Assembly (NCBI GenBank): GCA_020638395.1
Contig: JACKIP010000002.1
Location: 62,001-126,000, forward strand
Direction: 5' to 3'
DNA: 64,000 bases
Source of the DNA: Rhodospirillales bacterium
Lineage (GTDB): Bacteria > Pseudomonadota > Alphaproteobacteria > Micavibrionales > Micavibrionaceae
The position numbers and the translations under genes were made by a program. Shown in pieces: positions 43,586 to 52,110 of the stretch. Position 1 is the first letter of the stretch. The number at the start of each line of letters is the position of its first letter. A model generated the notes under the pieces. It had not been told where the DNA came from. It searched no databases and was given only the letters and a program-made list of their open reading frames with translations.

Positions 43586-46006
43586 TCAATGATGAATTAC
43601 GTTATTTTCGCTATTTTCTGCGGTTTTTGACGAAATTTTAGAAAAATCCCCGTCTTTTTTGTCAGAATCTGTCAAAATCGGGCGAGGAACCTCCAATAAC
43701 GCATGGGTCAAAACCTCTTCGATTCGACTCACCGGAACAATTTCCAGCCCTTTTTTGACGTTTGCCGGAATTTCAGCCAGATCTTTGACATTCTCTTCGG
43801 GGATCAGCACTTTTTTGATCCCGGAGCGCAATGCCGCCAGCAGTTTTTCCTTTAATCCACCAATCGCTGTCACATATCCACGCAGGTTGACCTCGCCGGT
43901 CATGGCAATGTCACGATGCACAGGAATGTCTGTCAGAGCGGATACAATGGATGTCACCATCGCCGCCCCAGCGGAGGGACCATCCTTCGGCGTTGCCCCA
44001 GCGGGAACGTGAACGTGGATGGATTGATCCTTCAGGGTTTCGTAACTGACCCCGAACATCGCCGCCCGCGATTTAATCAGCATTTCCGCAACCGTGATCG
44101 ATTCTTTCATCACATCCCGCAAATTTCCGGTCATGGAGACTTTACCGTCTTTTCCAGGCATTTTAACCGACTCAATGGAAAGAATGTCGCCGCCTGACTC
44201 GGTGTAGGCCAAACCTGTGACCACCCCAACCTGATTTTCGTCATCCAGCTCACCGTAGCGGTATTTGCGCACGCCAGCGTATTTTTCAACCGCTTTTGGC
44301 GTCAGTTTCAGAGTTTTTCGCCCTTTCATCAGAATATCCTTCAGGGTTTTCCGGCAAAGATTCGCAATTTCACGCTCCAAATTCCGCACGCCGGCTTCGC
44401 GTGTATAATAGCGAATCAGATGGCGCAGCGAAAAGTCACTGATCTGCATTTCGCCTTTTTTCAACCCGGCCAGCGCAATCTGCTTTTTCAACAGGTGACG
44501 CTTGACGATCTCCAGCTTTTCATCTTCCGTATAGCCAGAAACGCGGATAATTTCCATCCGGTCGAGCAAAGGCTGCGGCATGTTCAAACTGTTCGCCGTG
44601 CAAATAAACATCACGTCGGACAGGTCGTAATCCAGCTCCATATAATGGTCGTTGAATTTATCATTCTGTTCCGGATCAAGCACCTCCAGCAGCGCCGCGC
44701 TCGGATCGCCGCGGTAATCGCTGCCCAGCTTGTCAATTTCATCGAGCAGGAACAACGGATTACTCGACCCCGCTTTTTTCATGCCCTGAATAATTTTCCC
44801 CGGCATCGCGCCAATATAGGTCCGGCGGTGTCCGCGAATTTCGCTTTCATCCCGCACGCCGCCCAAAGAAATACGGACAAAATTGCGGCCTGTGGCCTTG
44901 GCGATGGACTGACCCAGAGAGGTTTTTCCCACGCCGGGAGGTCCCACCAGACACAAGATCGGCCCTTTGACCTTATCCGTGCGTTGCTGCACTGCCAGAT
45001 ATTCAAGAATGCGTTCTTTGACTCGTTCGAGGCCGTAATGGTCCCGGTCCAGAATTTTTTCCGCGCCTTTGATATCTTTTTTAACACGAGTCCGTTTCTT
45101 CCACGGAACGGACAAAACCCAGTCCAGATAATTCCGCACCACAGTCGCCTCAGCCGACATAGGGCTCATCTGCTTCAGTTTTTTCAGTTCGTTGCCGACC
45201 TTTTCCTGCGCTTCTTTCGTCAGTCTGGTTTTTTCGATTTTTTCTTCCAGCTCGGCCATTTCATCAAAGCCGGCATCGCCGTCATTCAATTCTTTCTGAA
45301 TCGCTTTCATCTGTTCGTTCAGATAATAGTCGCGCTGGGTTTTCTCCATCTGCTTTTTCACACGGGTGCGCACTTTTTGCTCGATATTCAGAGACCCGAT
45401 CTCTTTTTCCATCATTTCAAACGTCCGTTCCAGACGTTCGGTCGTATTGGCGATTTCGAGGAGTTTCTGTTTTTCCTCGAGCTTAATCGCCAGATGAGAG
45501 GCAATCGTATCCGCCATTTTGGAGGGCTCTCCGATCTGATTGACCGAGACAATTACCTCTGGCGGAATTTTTTTGTTGAGTTTGACATATTGCTCAAACT
45601 GTCCCATCACCGCCCGTGCGAGCACTTCCAGCTCTTCATCTTCCGCTGAGTCATCAGGAATATCTTCAATCACGGCCTCGGTAAAAGACCCAATATCGCG
45701 GAATTCTGTGATTCGCGCCCGTTTTCCTCCCTCAACCAGAACCTTAACGGTTCCGTCCGGTAATTTTAGCATCTGGAGGATTGTTCCAACAACACCCACA
45801 TGATGTAAATCTTTAATTTCAGGCTCGTTTTCGCTGGTTGTTTTTTGAGTGACCAGCAGAATCTGCTTTGAGCTGTTCATCACATATTCCAGCGCCTGAA
45901 CGGATTTCTTCCTCCCGACAAATAGCGGAACGATCATCGCAGGGAAAACGACGATATCGCGCAATGGCAATACGGGCAGGACGGTTTGTTCTTCACTGGT
46001 AAACAT
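43586..46006 (-). CDS. lon: ATP-dependent protease La (Lon)
   Basis: Cytoplasmic AAA+ protease for misfolded and regulatory proteins, 806 residues. It has the N-terminal LON domain (VLPLRDIVVFPAMIVPLFVG), coiled coil, Walker A GPPGVGKT, Walker B LFLLDEIDKLGSD, and the peptidase domain with catalytic Ser in KDGPSAGAAM and Lys in the region GGLKEKLLAAL. The last 30 residues are serine/asparagine-rich. Probably heat-inducible, but I could not place a sigma32 promoter in the gap upstream. Confidence 0.98.
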   Translation of the reverse strand: MFTSEEQTVLPVLPLRDIVVFPAMIVPLFVGRKKSVQALEYVMNSSKQILLVTQKTTSENEPEIKDLHHVGVVGTILQMLKLPDGTVKVLVEGGKRARITEFRDIGSFTEAVIEDIPDDSAEDEELEVLARAVMGQFEQYVKLNKKIPPEVIVSVNQIGEPSKMADTIASHLAIKLEEKQKLLEIANTTERLERTFEMMEKEIGSLNIEQKVRTRVKKQMEKTQRDYYLNEQMKAIQKELNDGDAGFDEMAELEEKIEKTRLTKEAQEKVGNELKKLKQMSPMSAEATVVRNYLDWVLSVPWKKRTRVKKDIKGAEKILDRDHYGLERVKERILEYLAVQQRTDKVKGPILCLVGPPGVGKTSLGQSIAKATGRNFVRISLGGVRDESEIRGHRRTYIGAMPGKIIQGMKKAGSSNPLFLLDEIDKLGSDYRGDPSAALLEVLDPEQNDKFNDHYMELDYDLSDVMFICTANSLNMPQPLLDRMEIIRVSGYTEDEKLEIVKRHLLKKQIALAGLKKGEMQISDFSLRHLIRYYTREAGVRNLEREIANLCRKTLKDILMKGRKTLKLTPKAVEKYAGVRKYRYGELDDENQVGVVTGLAYTESGGDILSIESVKMPGKDGKVSMTGNLRDVMKESITVAEMLIKSRAAMFGVSYETLKDQSIHVHVPAGATPKDGPSAGAAMVTSIVSALTDIPVHRDIAMTGEVNLRGYVTAIGGLKEKLLAALRSGIKKVLIPEENVKDLAEIPANVKKGLEIVPVSRIEEVLTHALLEVPRPILTDSDKKDGDFSKISSKTAENSENNVIHH

Positions 46007-46277
46007 AGGAAATGAGCCTTCTGGATGAGCTTGTTATTACATCATATAATATAGGTGCTAATGAGTCATTAAAGAAGGGGTGATTTTTCACCGGCTTTTT
46101 GCACCCGTCGAAAGACCCACAATCCCACGCCACAGGCCGCTGTATGGGCGCGGCAGGAAAGCTGCGCCATTTGGCTCCGCGCACCGGGTCAATTTGATGC
46201 AATACCGGGTCATTGCCCTCACCCCCTCACACCACACGGCCCTCCCGCGTACTTTGTGCGTGCGATCCACACTGATT

Positions 46278-46630
46278 TTTAAGCACGAAGTTACGAAGAA
46301 ACGAAGTTTTTTGGTTGTTTCTTTTTATATGGGAACCTCTGAGAAAGCCAGAAATCGTCATCCTGAGCCATAGGCGAAGGATCTTTGCTTATTGAGATAA
46401 AAGATTCTTCGCTGCGCTCAGAATGAGGGCGTAAGAGATATCTCTATCCCCTGCATCCTCTGTGATTAAAGACAGCATGGATTACACGGACGGAGCCGTG
46501 TAATGACGATGAAAGAACTTTGTCTTACTTTGTTTTACGTTGCGGTTCAGAATTGATTGTTTCACCATTCACGCGATGGACGCAAAGGGGGCACCAAGGC
46601 GTGCGAGGCAGGTTTTGCAGAGGTTCTTAA
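46278..46630. repeat. Composite repeat island upstream of dnaQ
   Basis: The 667-bp gap 46007-46673 has no gene. It contains a family D piece AGCACGAAGTTACGAAGAAACG (46278-46299) and a family B left end ATATGGGAACCTCTGAGAAAG with core CGTCATCCTGAGCC...GATTCTTCGCTGCGCTCAG (46327-46426). A family C palindrome CATGGATTACACGG-n-CCGTGTAATGACG follows (46476-46508), then D-type ACGCAAAGGGGGCACCAAGG. GGTTTTGCAGAGGTTCTTAA (46611-46630) is a right-end repeat of family B. The first 250 bp (46007-46270) show nothing I can name. Confidence 0.78.
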
Positions 46631-46673
46631 AATCTTCTTTTGTTCCGAACGGGAATGCCTTAACCTGCCTCAT

Positions 46674-47363
46674 ATGATACATGAGATTGTTCTGGATACA
46701 GAAACCACCGGGATGGACCCGACAGAGGGGCACCGCATTATTGAGATCGGCTGTATCGAGCTGATGAATCACCTGCCCACCGGGCGGCAGTATCACTGTT
46801 ATTTGAATCCGGAACGAGATGTTCCGCCCGATGCGGTGGCGGTTCACGGGATCACCTCTGACATGCTGGCGGATAAACCGGTCTTTTCGCAGGAATTTAC
46901 CAACTTCCTTGATTTTATTGGGTCCGAGAGCAAGCTTGTGATTCACAATGCCGCATTTGATATGAAATTCCTTAATCATGAGCTCAAACGCGTGGGACAT
47001 CCCGGAATTAAGAACAATCGCGTTATTGACAGCCTGGCCATTGCCCGCAAAAAATTCCCCGGCTCTCCGGCTAATCTGGATGCTCTGTGCCGCCGGTTCA
47101 ATATTGATTTGTCCAGCCGCGAGCTGCACGGCGCGTTGCTGGACGCCCAACTCTTGGGAGATGTCTGGCTGGAGCTGATGGGGGGACGGCAGCATGGACT
47201 GGGCATTGATCCCTCTACCGAGCAATCCGGCGGAGACCGGACCGTTATCGAACGGACGTTCCGCCCCGCACGCTCTTTCCCCATATCCCCGGAAGAAAGC
47301 GCGGCTCATGCCCTGTTTCTGGAAAAACTACAGGACCCGCTCTGGAAAAAAATACAGGCATAA
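46674..47363 (+). CDS. dnaQ: DNA polymerase III epsilon subunit (proofreading exonuclease)
   Basis: A 229-residue 3'-5' exonuclease. Exo I reads EIVLDTETTGMDP, Exo II VIHNAAFDMKFLNHEL, and Exo III HGALLDAQLLGDVWLEL, completing the DEDDh set. The C-terminal 50 residues would bind the polymerase alpha subunit. I start at ATG 46674; the frame upstream to 46557 is translated repeat sequence. A terminator-like hairpin follows at 47440. Confidence 0.95.
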   Translation: MIHEIVLDTETTGMDPTEGHRIIEIGCIELMNHLPTGRQYHCYLNPERDVPPDAVAVHGITSDMLADKPVFSQEFTNFLDFIGSESKLVIHNAAFDMKFLNHELKRVGHPGIKNNRVIDSLAIARKKFPGSPANLDALCRRFNIDLSSRELHGALLDAQLLGDVWLELMGGRQHGLGIDPSTEQSGGDRTVIERTFRPARSFPISPEESAAHALFLEKLQDPLWKKIQA

Positions 47364-47439
47364 ACTCCAAGCCTTCTTGGCAAATGCGCCGGGCTGTGTA
47401 ACTGTTTCTGGTTATCTGCCGAATGTAAGGTGGATGCAC

Positions 47440-47480
47440 GGACGTCTTCGGCGGGGTCTTCCCCGGACGTCCCCCCTTTC
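47440..47480 (+). terminator. Terminator-like hairpin between dnaQ and bufA
   Basis: GGACGTC (47440-47446) pairs with GACGTCC (47466-47472), and an inner CGGGG-TCTT-CCCCG stem stacks on it. CCCCTTTCTTTT follows. It probably ends dnaQ, or could lie in the bufA leader. Confidence 0.7.
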
Positions 47481-47507
47481 TTTTAACAACAAACCATGGA
47501 GATTTTT

Positions 47508-47846
47508 ATGACGACGAAACCATCAAACAAAATGAAAACGACGCTCAATGCGGTGATCGCCGGAGCGTTTGCCACAACTTTGGCAGGAACAGCTGCCGCG
47601 GCCGACGACCACCATACAAAAATGGCCGAACAGGAAAAATGCTACGGCGTGGCCAAAGCCGGGATGAATGACTGCGCGAATGCTGCGGGCACGCATTCCT
47701 GTGCAGCCATGGCCAGCGTTGATTCCGAGGGAGGCGAATGGATTTCCCTGCCAAAAGGAATTTGCGAAAAACTGGCGGGCGGATCTCTGGAGCCGATTGA
47801 GGCTCAGGAGGATGCTCCTGCCGCCGATGATGCCGCTCATCAATAG
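47508..47846 (+). CDS. bufA: Bufferin-type RiPP precursor (DUF2282)
   Basis: A 112-residue precursor of the DUF2282/BufA1 family, whose mature peptides bind copper after cysteine modification. It has an N-terminal Sec-type signal (KTTLNAVIAGAFATTLAGTA) and a core with four cysteines in family spacing: KCYGVAKAGMNDCA (C45, C56), GTHSCAA (C65) and WISLPKGICEKL (C86). The acidic tail ends in EDAPAADDAAHQ. Start at 47508 after GGAG; the ATG at 47496 sits on that site. The maturation genes bufB and bufC follow directly. Confidence 0.9.
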   Translation: MTTKPSNKMKTTLNAVIAGAFATTLAGTAAAADDHHTKMAEQEKCYGVAKAGMNDCANAAGTHSCAAMASVDSEGGEWISLPKGICEKLAGGSLEPIEAQEDAPAADDAAHQ

Positions 47847-47867
47847 ACCGGGGAAAGTCTGGTTCTC

Positions 47868-48761
47868 ATGCCGTCCGCAGCAGACAGACATCCCCGCCCG
47901 GTTTATTCGGCAGACTATTTGCCGAATCTGGTGGGGATTGGTCTGCGCGGACCGCATTACCGGGATATTCTGGAGCAAAAACCAGATCTCGGCTGGCTGG
48001 AAGTCCATCCGGAAAATTATTTTGGCGGCGGAATACACCGCCATTTTCTCTCACAAATCCGCGCTGATTACGAGATCAGCTTTCATGCTGTCGGCATGTC
48101 TCTTGGTTCCGCCCATGGGCTGGACCCCGATCATCTGCACAAAATCAAGGAACTGATCGATATTTTTGAGCCGTTTCAACTGTCCGATCATGCCTCCTGG
48201 AGCGCCACCGGCAACGCGCATCTGAATGATTTGCTGCCACTGCCTTATACACAAGAGACGCTGGAAACCCTGCAGCAAAATATTTCAATCGCGCAGGATT
48301 ACTTCGCGCGCCCCATTCTGGTGGAAAATCCATCGACCTATGTCTCCTTTCATGCCGATGAAATGCCGGAATATGAGCTGTTAAACCGTCTGGCAGAAAC
48401 CACCGGCTGCGGATTGCTACTGGATTGCAACAATATTTTTGTGCAGGCGCATAATCACGGATTTGACCCCTATCATTATATTTCACAGATCAAGCCGCAA
48501 TATGTCGGAGAAATTCATCTGGCGGGCTATAGCGAGCGCGTAATCGGTACGGAAACGCTCCTGATCGACACCCATTCCAAGCGCATCAAACCGGAGGTAT
48601 GGGAATTATACGGGCATGCGCTGCGGCATATCGGCACGGTTCCGACCCTGATTGAATGGGATCTCGACCTTCCACCTCTGTCGGTCCTGATGGAGGAAGC
48701 AAAAACAGCCTCTGAAATAATGCAGCATCGAACAAATACTCTGACGGAGGACCGCTTATGA
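47868..48761 (+). CDS. bufB: Multinuclear non-heme iron oxidase (DUF692), bufferin maturase
   Basis: A 297-residue TIM-barrel enzyme of the MNIO family, which uses a two- or three-iron site to convert peptide cysteines (for bufferins into heterocycles). Metal-ligand motifs: LEVHPENYF, SFHAVGMSLGS, SDHASWS, VENPSTYV, LLLDCNNIFV, EIHLAGY and LIDTHS. It needs the partner encoded by the next gene, which it overlaps by four bases (ATGA). The precursor gene lies 21 bases upstream. Confidence 0.94.
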   Translation: MPSAADRHPRPVYSADYLPNLVGIGLRGPHYRDILEQKPDLGWLEVHPENYFGGGIHRHFLSQIRADYEISFHAVGMSLGSAHGLDPDHLHKIKELIDIFEPFQLSDHASWSATGNAHLNDLLPLPYTQETLETLQQNISIAQDYFARPILVENPSTYVSFHADEMPEYELLNRLAETTGCGLLLDCNNIFVQAHNHGFDPYHYISQIKPQYVGEIHLAGYSERVIGTETLLIDTHSKRIKPEVWELYGHALRHIGTVPTLIEWDLDLPPLSVLMEEAKTASEIMQHRTNTLTEDRL

Positions 48762-49564
48762 AGCTTGCACTTTTTCAGCAACATTTTCAGGAAGAGCTTC
48801 TGACACCGTCTGCCGCTCCGGCGGGCGGGCCGGGCTTTCGCGATCTTTGTATTGCGGACAATATTCCCGTTTCCGAGCGTCTGCGCGTGTATCAGGACAA
48901 TATTCTGCACGGCCTTTCCGCCAAGATGAGCGAACGGCTCCCGGTGATTGCTGCACTGGGAGGAGACGACTTCGCCCTGTGCCTTCTGCGGCAATATATA
49001 TGTCAGTCTCCGCCGCAAAGCGGCTGTCTGGCAGATTACGGGAGAACCCTTCCTGATTTTATTGCAGGGTATGCTCCGGCGGCAGCTTTGCCGTATCTTC
49101 CCGATCTTGTAAAGCTGGAGCTGGAAATTTGTGCTGCAGAACAGGCCGCAGATGATCTGCCTCTCTCCCATTCCGATCTGGATATGCTGCAACAAAATGC
49201 GGAAAGCGAGCTGGTCTATTTGCCGTTGCGCACCTCGGTTTCCCTGCTTTCGAGCCCGTATCAGATTTATGAGTTACGGGCCTATCTGTTAAGCTCTGCG
49301 CAAGGAACAGAAGTTCAGCCCTCCATCGTACCCAGCACAAAAGATACATATGTGCTGATATACCGCCCGTTCCTGAAAGCAGAATACTGCACACTCTCTC
49401 CGGAAGAGTATTTCCTGCTGCACGCTCTTAAAGAGGGCGTTTGCCTGAATGATGCTCTGAGCAAGGTGCTGGTCGCCACCCTGGACTTTGATCTTGCCTC
49501 TTTTTTATCCGCCAATCTGAACCGCCGGATCTTTGCGCGCGCCGTGCCTAATTCCGAAGAATAA
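48758..49564 (+). CDS. bufC: DUF2063 partner protein of the bufferin maturase
   Basis: A 268-residue protein with the DUF2063 N-terminal domain (MKLALFQQHFQEELL, RLRVYQDNILHGLSAKMSER, LPDFIAGY). In RiPP clusters this domain captures the precursor and hands it to the MNIO enzyme. The C-terminal half (from about residue 170) resembles the winged-helix-like second domain of BufC/HvfC. No DoxX-like membrane gene follows; the next gene is lspA, so the operon is the minimal A-B-C form. Confidence 0.88.
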   Translation: MKLALFQQHFQEELLTPSAAPAGGPGFRDLCIADNIPVSERLRVYQDNILHGLSAKMSERLPVIAALGGDDFALCLLRQYICQSPPQSGCLADYGRTLPDFIAGYAPAAALPYLPDLVKLELEICAAEQAADDLPLSHSDLDMLQQNAESELVYLPLRTSVSLLSSPYQIYELRAYLLSSAQGTEVQPSIVPSTKDTYVLIYRPFLKAEYCTLSPEEYFLLHALKEGVCLNDALSKVLVATLDFDLASFLSANLNRRIFARAVPNSEE

Positions 49565-49620
49565 AAACCTCCGTAAACTTTCTGCTTTGCGCCGGAAAAA
49601 CAAGACGCTATAAACAAGCC

Positions 49621-50133
49621 ATGCCTCACGCTGCTTCTTCCCCCCGCCCGTTTTTGTCCAGAGCCAGAATTGGCGGCATGGCTCTTGCCCTGTTTCTGAT
49701 TCTTCTTGATCAGCTGTCAAAATTTATGGCGCGGCAGATGGTGCCTGCGCCCGCCGACCGTATCGAGGTCACCCCCTTTTTTAATCTGGTCCATGTGTGG
49801 AATTACGGGGTCAGCTTCGGTATGATGCAAAGCGGCTCCAATGCCGCGACCTATACACTGATTGCGGTTGCCATTGTCATTACCCTGCTGTTTGCCTATT
49901 TTTTGATTCGGGCCGAAAGCTGGCTGGTGGCACTGGGGGCCGGGACCGTTATCGGCGGGGCGATCGGCAATATTATTGACCGATTCCAGTATGGAGCCGT
50001 TTATGATTTTCTCGATTTTCATGCGTTCGGCTCTCACTGGCCCGCCTTCAATGTGGCGGATTCCTGTGTCCTGATCGGGATCTGTCTGATTATTCTTGAC
50101 AATCTGAGACAGTCGTCTAAAACAACAGCGTGA
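49621..50133 (+). CDS. lspA: Lipoprotein signal peptidase (signal peptidase II)
   Basis: Aspartic protease of the inner membrane that cuts prolipoproteins, 170 residues with four helices. The catalytic aspartates lie in GNIIDRFQYGAVYDFLDF and FNVADSCVLIG; the N-terminal LDQLSKFMA is also conserved. The following gene encodes a lipoprotein, a natural substrate. Confidence 0.95.
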   Translation: MPHAASSPRPFLSRARIGGMALALFLILLDQLSKFMARQMVPAPADRIEVTPFFNLVHVWNYGVSFGMMQSGSNAATYTLIAVAIVITLLFAYFLIRAESWLVALGAGTVIGGAIGNIIDRFQYGAVYDFLDFHAFGSHWPAFNVADSCVLIGICLIILDNLRQSSKTTA

Positions 50134-50153
50134 AAAAAACGACGGAGGCCGTA

Positions 50154-50627
50154 ATGCGTTTTTTACCCCTATACCTGATGATGCTCTCTCTGCCCCTTTT
50201 AGCGGCATGTGCTAATCCGCGTGCCAGTCTTGGTCTGACGCGCACAGCTCCGGATGAATTTAAAGTGGTGAAAAATGCCCCGCTGGAAATGCCGTCCTCT
50301 TTGGAATTGCCCGTTCCGCAACCCGGTGCGCCGCGCCCGCAGGAACAGGCCGTCGATCAGCAAATCCGGCAAGCTCTGATTGGACCAGAACCTGCGGCCC
50401 GTCGTCCGGATGCCGCCGAAGCTCTTTTGTTGCAGCAAGCCGGAATCACCCCCCAGAACGAAGATATTCGCGCCGTCATTGACCGAGAATATTCCGAACA
50501 GAAGGACGGTACGCAATCTGTTGCGCAGAAACTTCTGGGAATCGGTGGAAAGAACACTGTGGATAGCGTTCTGGATCCCGCAGAGGAAGCCAGACGGCTG
50601 CAACAAAAACAGGACCAACAGAAATAG
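50154..50627 (+). CDS. Small lipoprotein, DUF3035-like
   Basis: A 157-residue predicted lipoprotein: hydrophobic signal, then lipobox LLAAC with the lipidated Cys near residue 19. The conserved start ANPRASLGLTRTAPDEFKVV followed by a PLEMP...LPVPQPG segment is typical of alphaproteobacterial DUF3035. The C-terminus is glutamine- and glutamate-rich. I use ATG 50154, five bases after GGAGG; the GTG at 50130 lies before that site. Confidence 0.85.
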   Translation: MRFLPLYLMMLSLPLLAACANPRASLGLTRTAPDEFKVVKNAPLEMPSSLELPVPQPGAPRPQEQAVDQQIRQALIGPEPAARRPDAAEALLLQQAGITPQNEDIRAVIDREYSEQKDGTQSVAQKLLGIGGKNTVDSVLDPAEEARRLQQKQDQQK

Positions 50628-50651
50628 AATTTACCCCCGGAGGTTGATAGA

Positions 50652-52088
50652 GTGCGTGTGAGAGCTGTTGCCAGACGAAAATGCCGGATTGAGCGGTTTT
50701 TGGATATTACCCGTATTTTCCTGCTGCTGGCGTTTATTATTTCCTATATTTCTTTGGCGACGCTGGCGTTTGCGGCGGAAGGGGAAAGTGCCGTCCCTCC
50801 GCAAAAAACATTCAATGCCCAGACCGCGACGCTGGATAACGGGTTGCAGATTGTCCTGATTGAGAATCATCGTGCCCCGATCGTCACGCAAATGGTCTGG
50901 TACAGAGTCGGCGGGGCAGATGAACCGCCCGGCAAATCTGGCATTGCCCACATGTTTGAACATCTGATGTTTAAAGGCTCAAAACATGTCCCTCCGGGGG
51001 AATTTTCAAAAAAAGTAAGGGCGTTGGGCGGAAACGACAACGCCTTTACTTCTTATGATTACACCGCTTATTTCCAGTCGATTGCGGCCAATCATCTGGA
51101 AGAGGTGATGCGGATGGAGGCCGACCGGATGCAAGGGCTGGACATGCCACCCAACGAGTTCGAGTCCGAGAAAAAAGTCGTGATGGAGGAGCGCCGGATG
51201 CGCACCGATAACGACCCGGCGGGGGCCTTTTACGAGCAGTTGGGATATAGCCTGTTTCCCCATCATCCCTACGGCGTGCCGCTGATCGGCTGGATGCGCG
51301 AGATTGCCGCCCTCGGCAGCGACGATGCCGTAACCTTCTACAAAAAATGGTACGCGCCGAATAATGCCGTTCTAGTGATTTCCGGCGATATCACCATGGC
51401 AGAGCTGCTGCCAATAGCAAAAAAATATTTCGGGCCCTTGCGCGCCAATCCGGAGTTGAACGCGCCGCGGGTGCGCCCGCAACCGGCTGATTTTACCGGG
51501 CAGATGCGCGTCACCTATTCGCATCCGCGCATTCAGCAGCCGCAGGTGGTGCAGATCCGCCGTATTCCCTCCGTCCGCCTGAATAAAACCGAGGCCTACG
51601 CGCTGGAAATTCTCGAAGATATCATGGGCGGCGGACCGACGACCCGCCTGTACCGTGCGCTGGTGGTGGATCAGAAAATCGCCAGTAACGCCGGGATGAG
51701 CATCAGCAATGACAGCTATGATGAAGGCCGCGGGTTTGTCTATGCCACGCCGCTGCCGGGGGTCACGCCGGAAACTGTACAGGTCGCGCTGGAGCAGGAA
51801 CTGAGAAACGTCATCTCAGAGGGGGTAACGGCAGAGGAACTGCAAGCCGCCAAAGACCGAATCACCGCACAGGCCGTCTATGCGCTGGATAGCGTCACTG
51901 GCCCCGCCATGATCTTTGGACGGGCGTTGACCTCCGGGCAAAGCATTGACGATGTGGAATACTGGGCCCGCGATATGCAGGCCATCACCGCCGCCGATAT
52001 ACAGCGTGCGGCAAAGCTCTATCTTGATCCGGATCATACCACCCTGCCGGTCGTTACGGGCTATTTGTTGCCAGAGGAAGAGAAATGA
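50652..52088 (+). CDS. M16 family zinc metallopeptidase, catalytic subunit
   Basis: A 478-residue exported M16 protease. After an N-terminal hydrophobic segment (residues about 20-42) comes the inverted zinc motif HMFEHLMFKG, with H-x-x-E-H near residue 100 and downstream glutamates in FESEKKVVMEERR. The C-terminal M16 half with the PTTRLYRALV region follows. The GTG start at 50652 follows GGAGG by eight bases. The next gene encodes its inactive partner, the usual two-subunit arrangement. Confidence 0.93.
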   Translation: MRVRAVARRKCRIERFLDITRIFLLLAFIISYISLATLAFAAEGESAVPPQKTFNAQTATLDNGLQIVLIENHRAPIVTQMVWYRVGGADEPPGKSGIAHMFEHLMFKGSKHVPPGEFSKKVRALGGNDNAFTSYDYTAYFQSIAANHLEEVMRMEADRMQGLDMPPNEFESEKKVVMEERRMRTDNDPAGAFYEQLGYSLFPHHPYGVPLIGWMREIAALGSDDAVTFYKKWYAPNNAVLVISGDITMAELLPIAKKYFGPLRANPELNAPRVRPQPADFTGQMRVTYSHPRIQQPQVVQIRRIPSVRLNKTEAYALEILEDIMGGGPTTRLYRALVVDQKIASNAGMSISNDSYDEGRGFVYATPLPGVTPETVQVALEQELRNVISEGVTAEELQAAKDRITAQAVYALDSVTGPAMIFGRALTSGQSIDDVEYWARDMQAITAADIQRAAKLYLDPDHTTLPVVTGYLLPEEEK

Positions 52089-52110
52089 GCCGCAAGAGGA
52101 GAACGCTTTG

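Noticed and set aside
46088..46270. Short minus-strand frame upstream of lon
   Set aside because: 60 codons, no ribosome site, and composed of low-information sequence next to repeats; no support as a gene.
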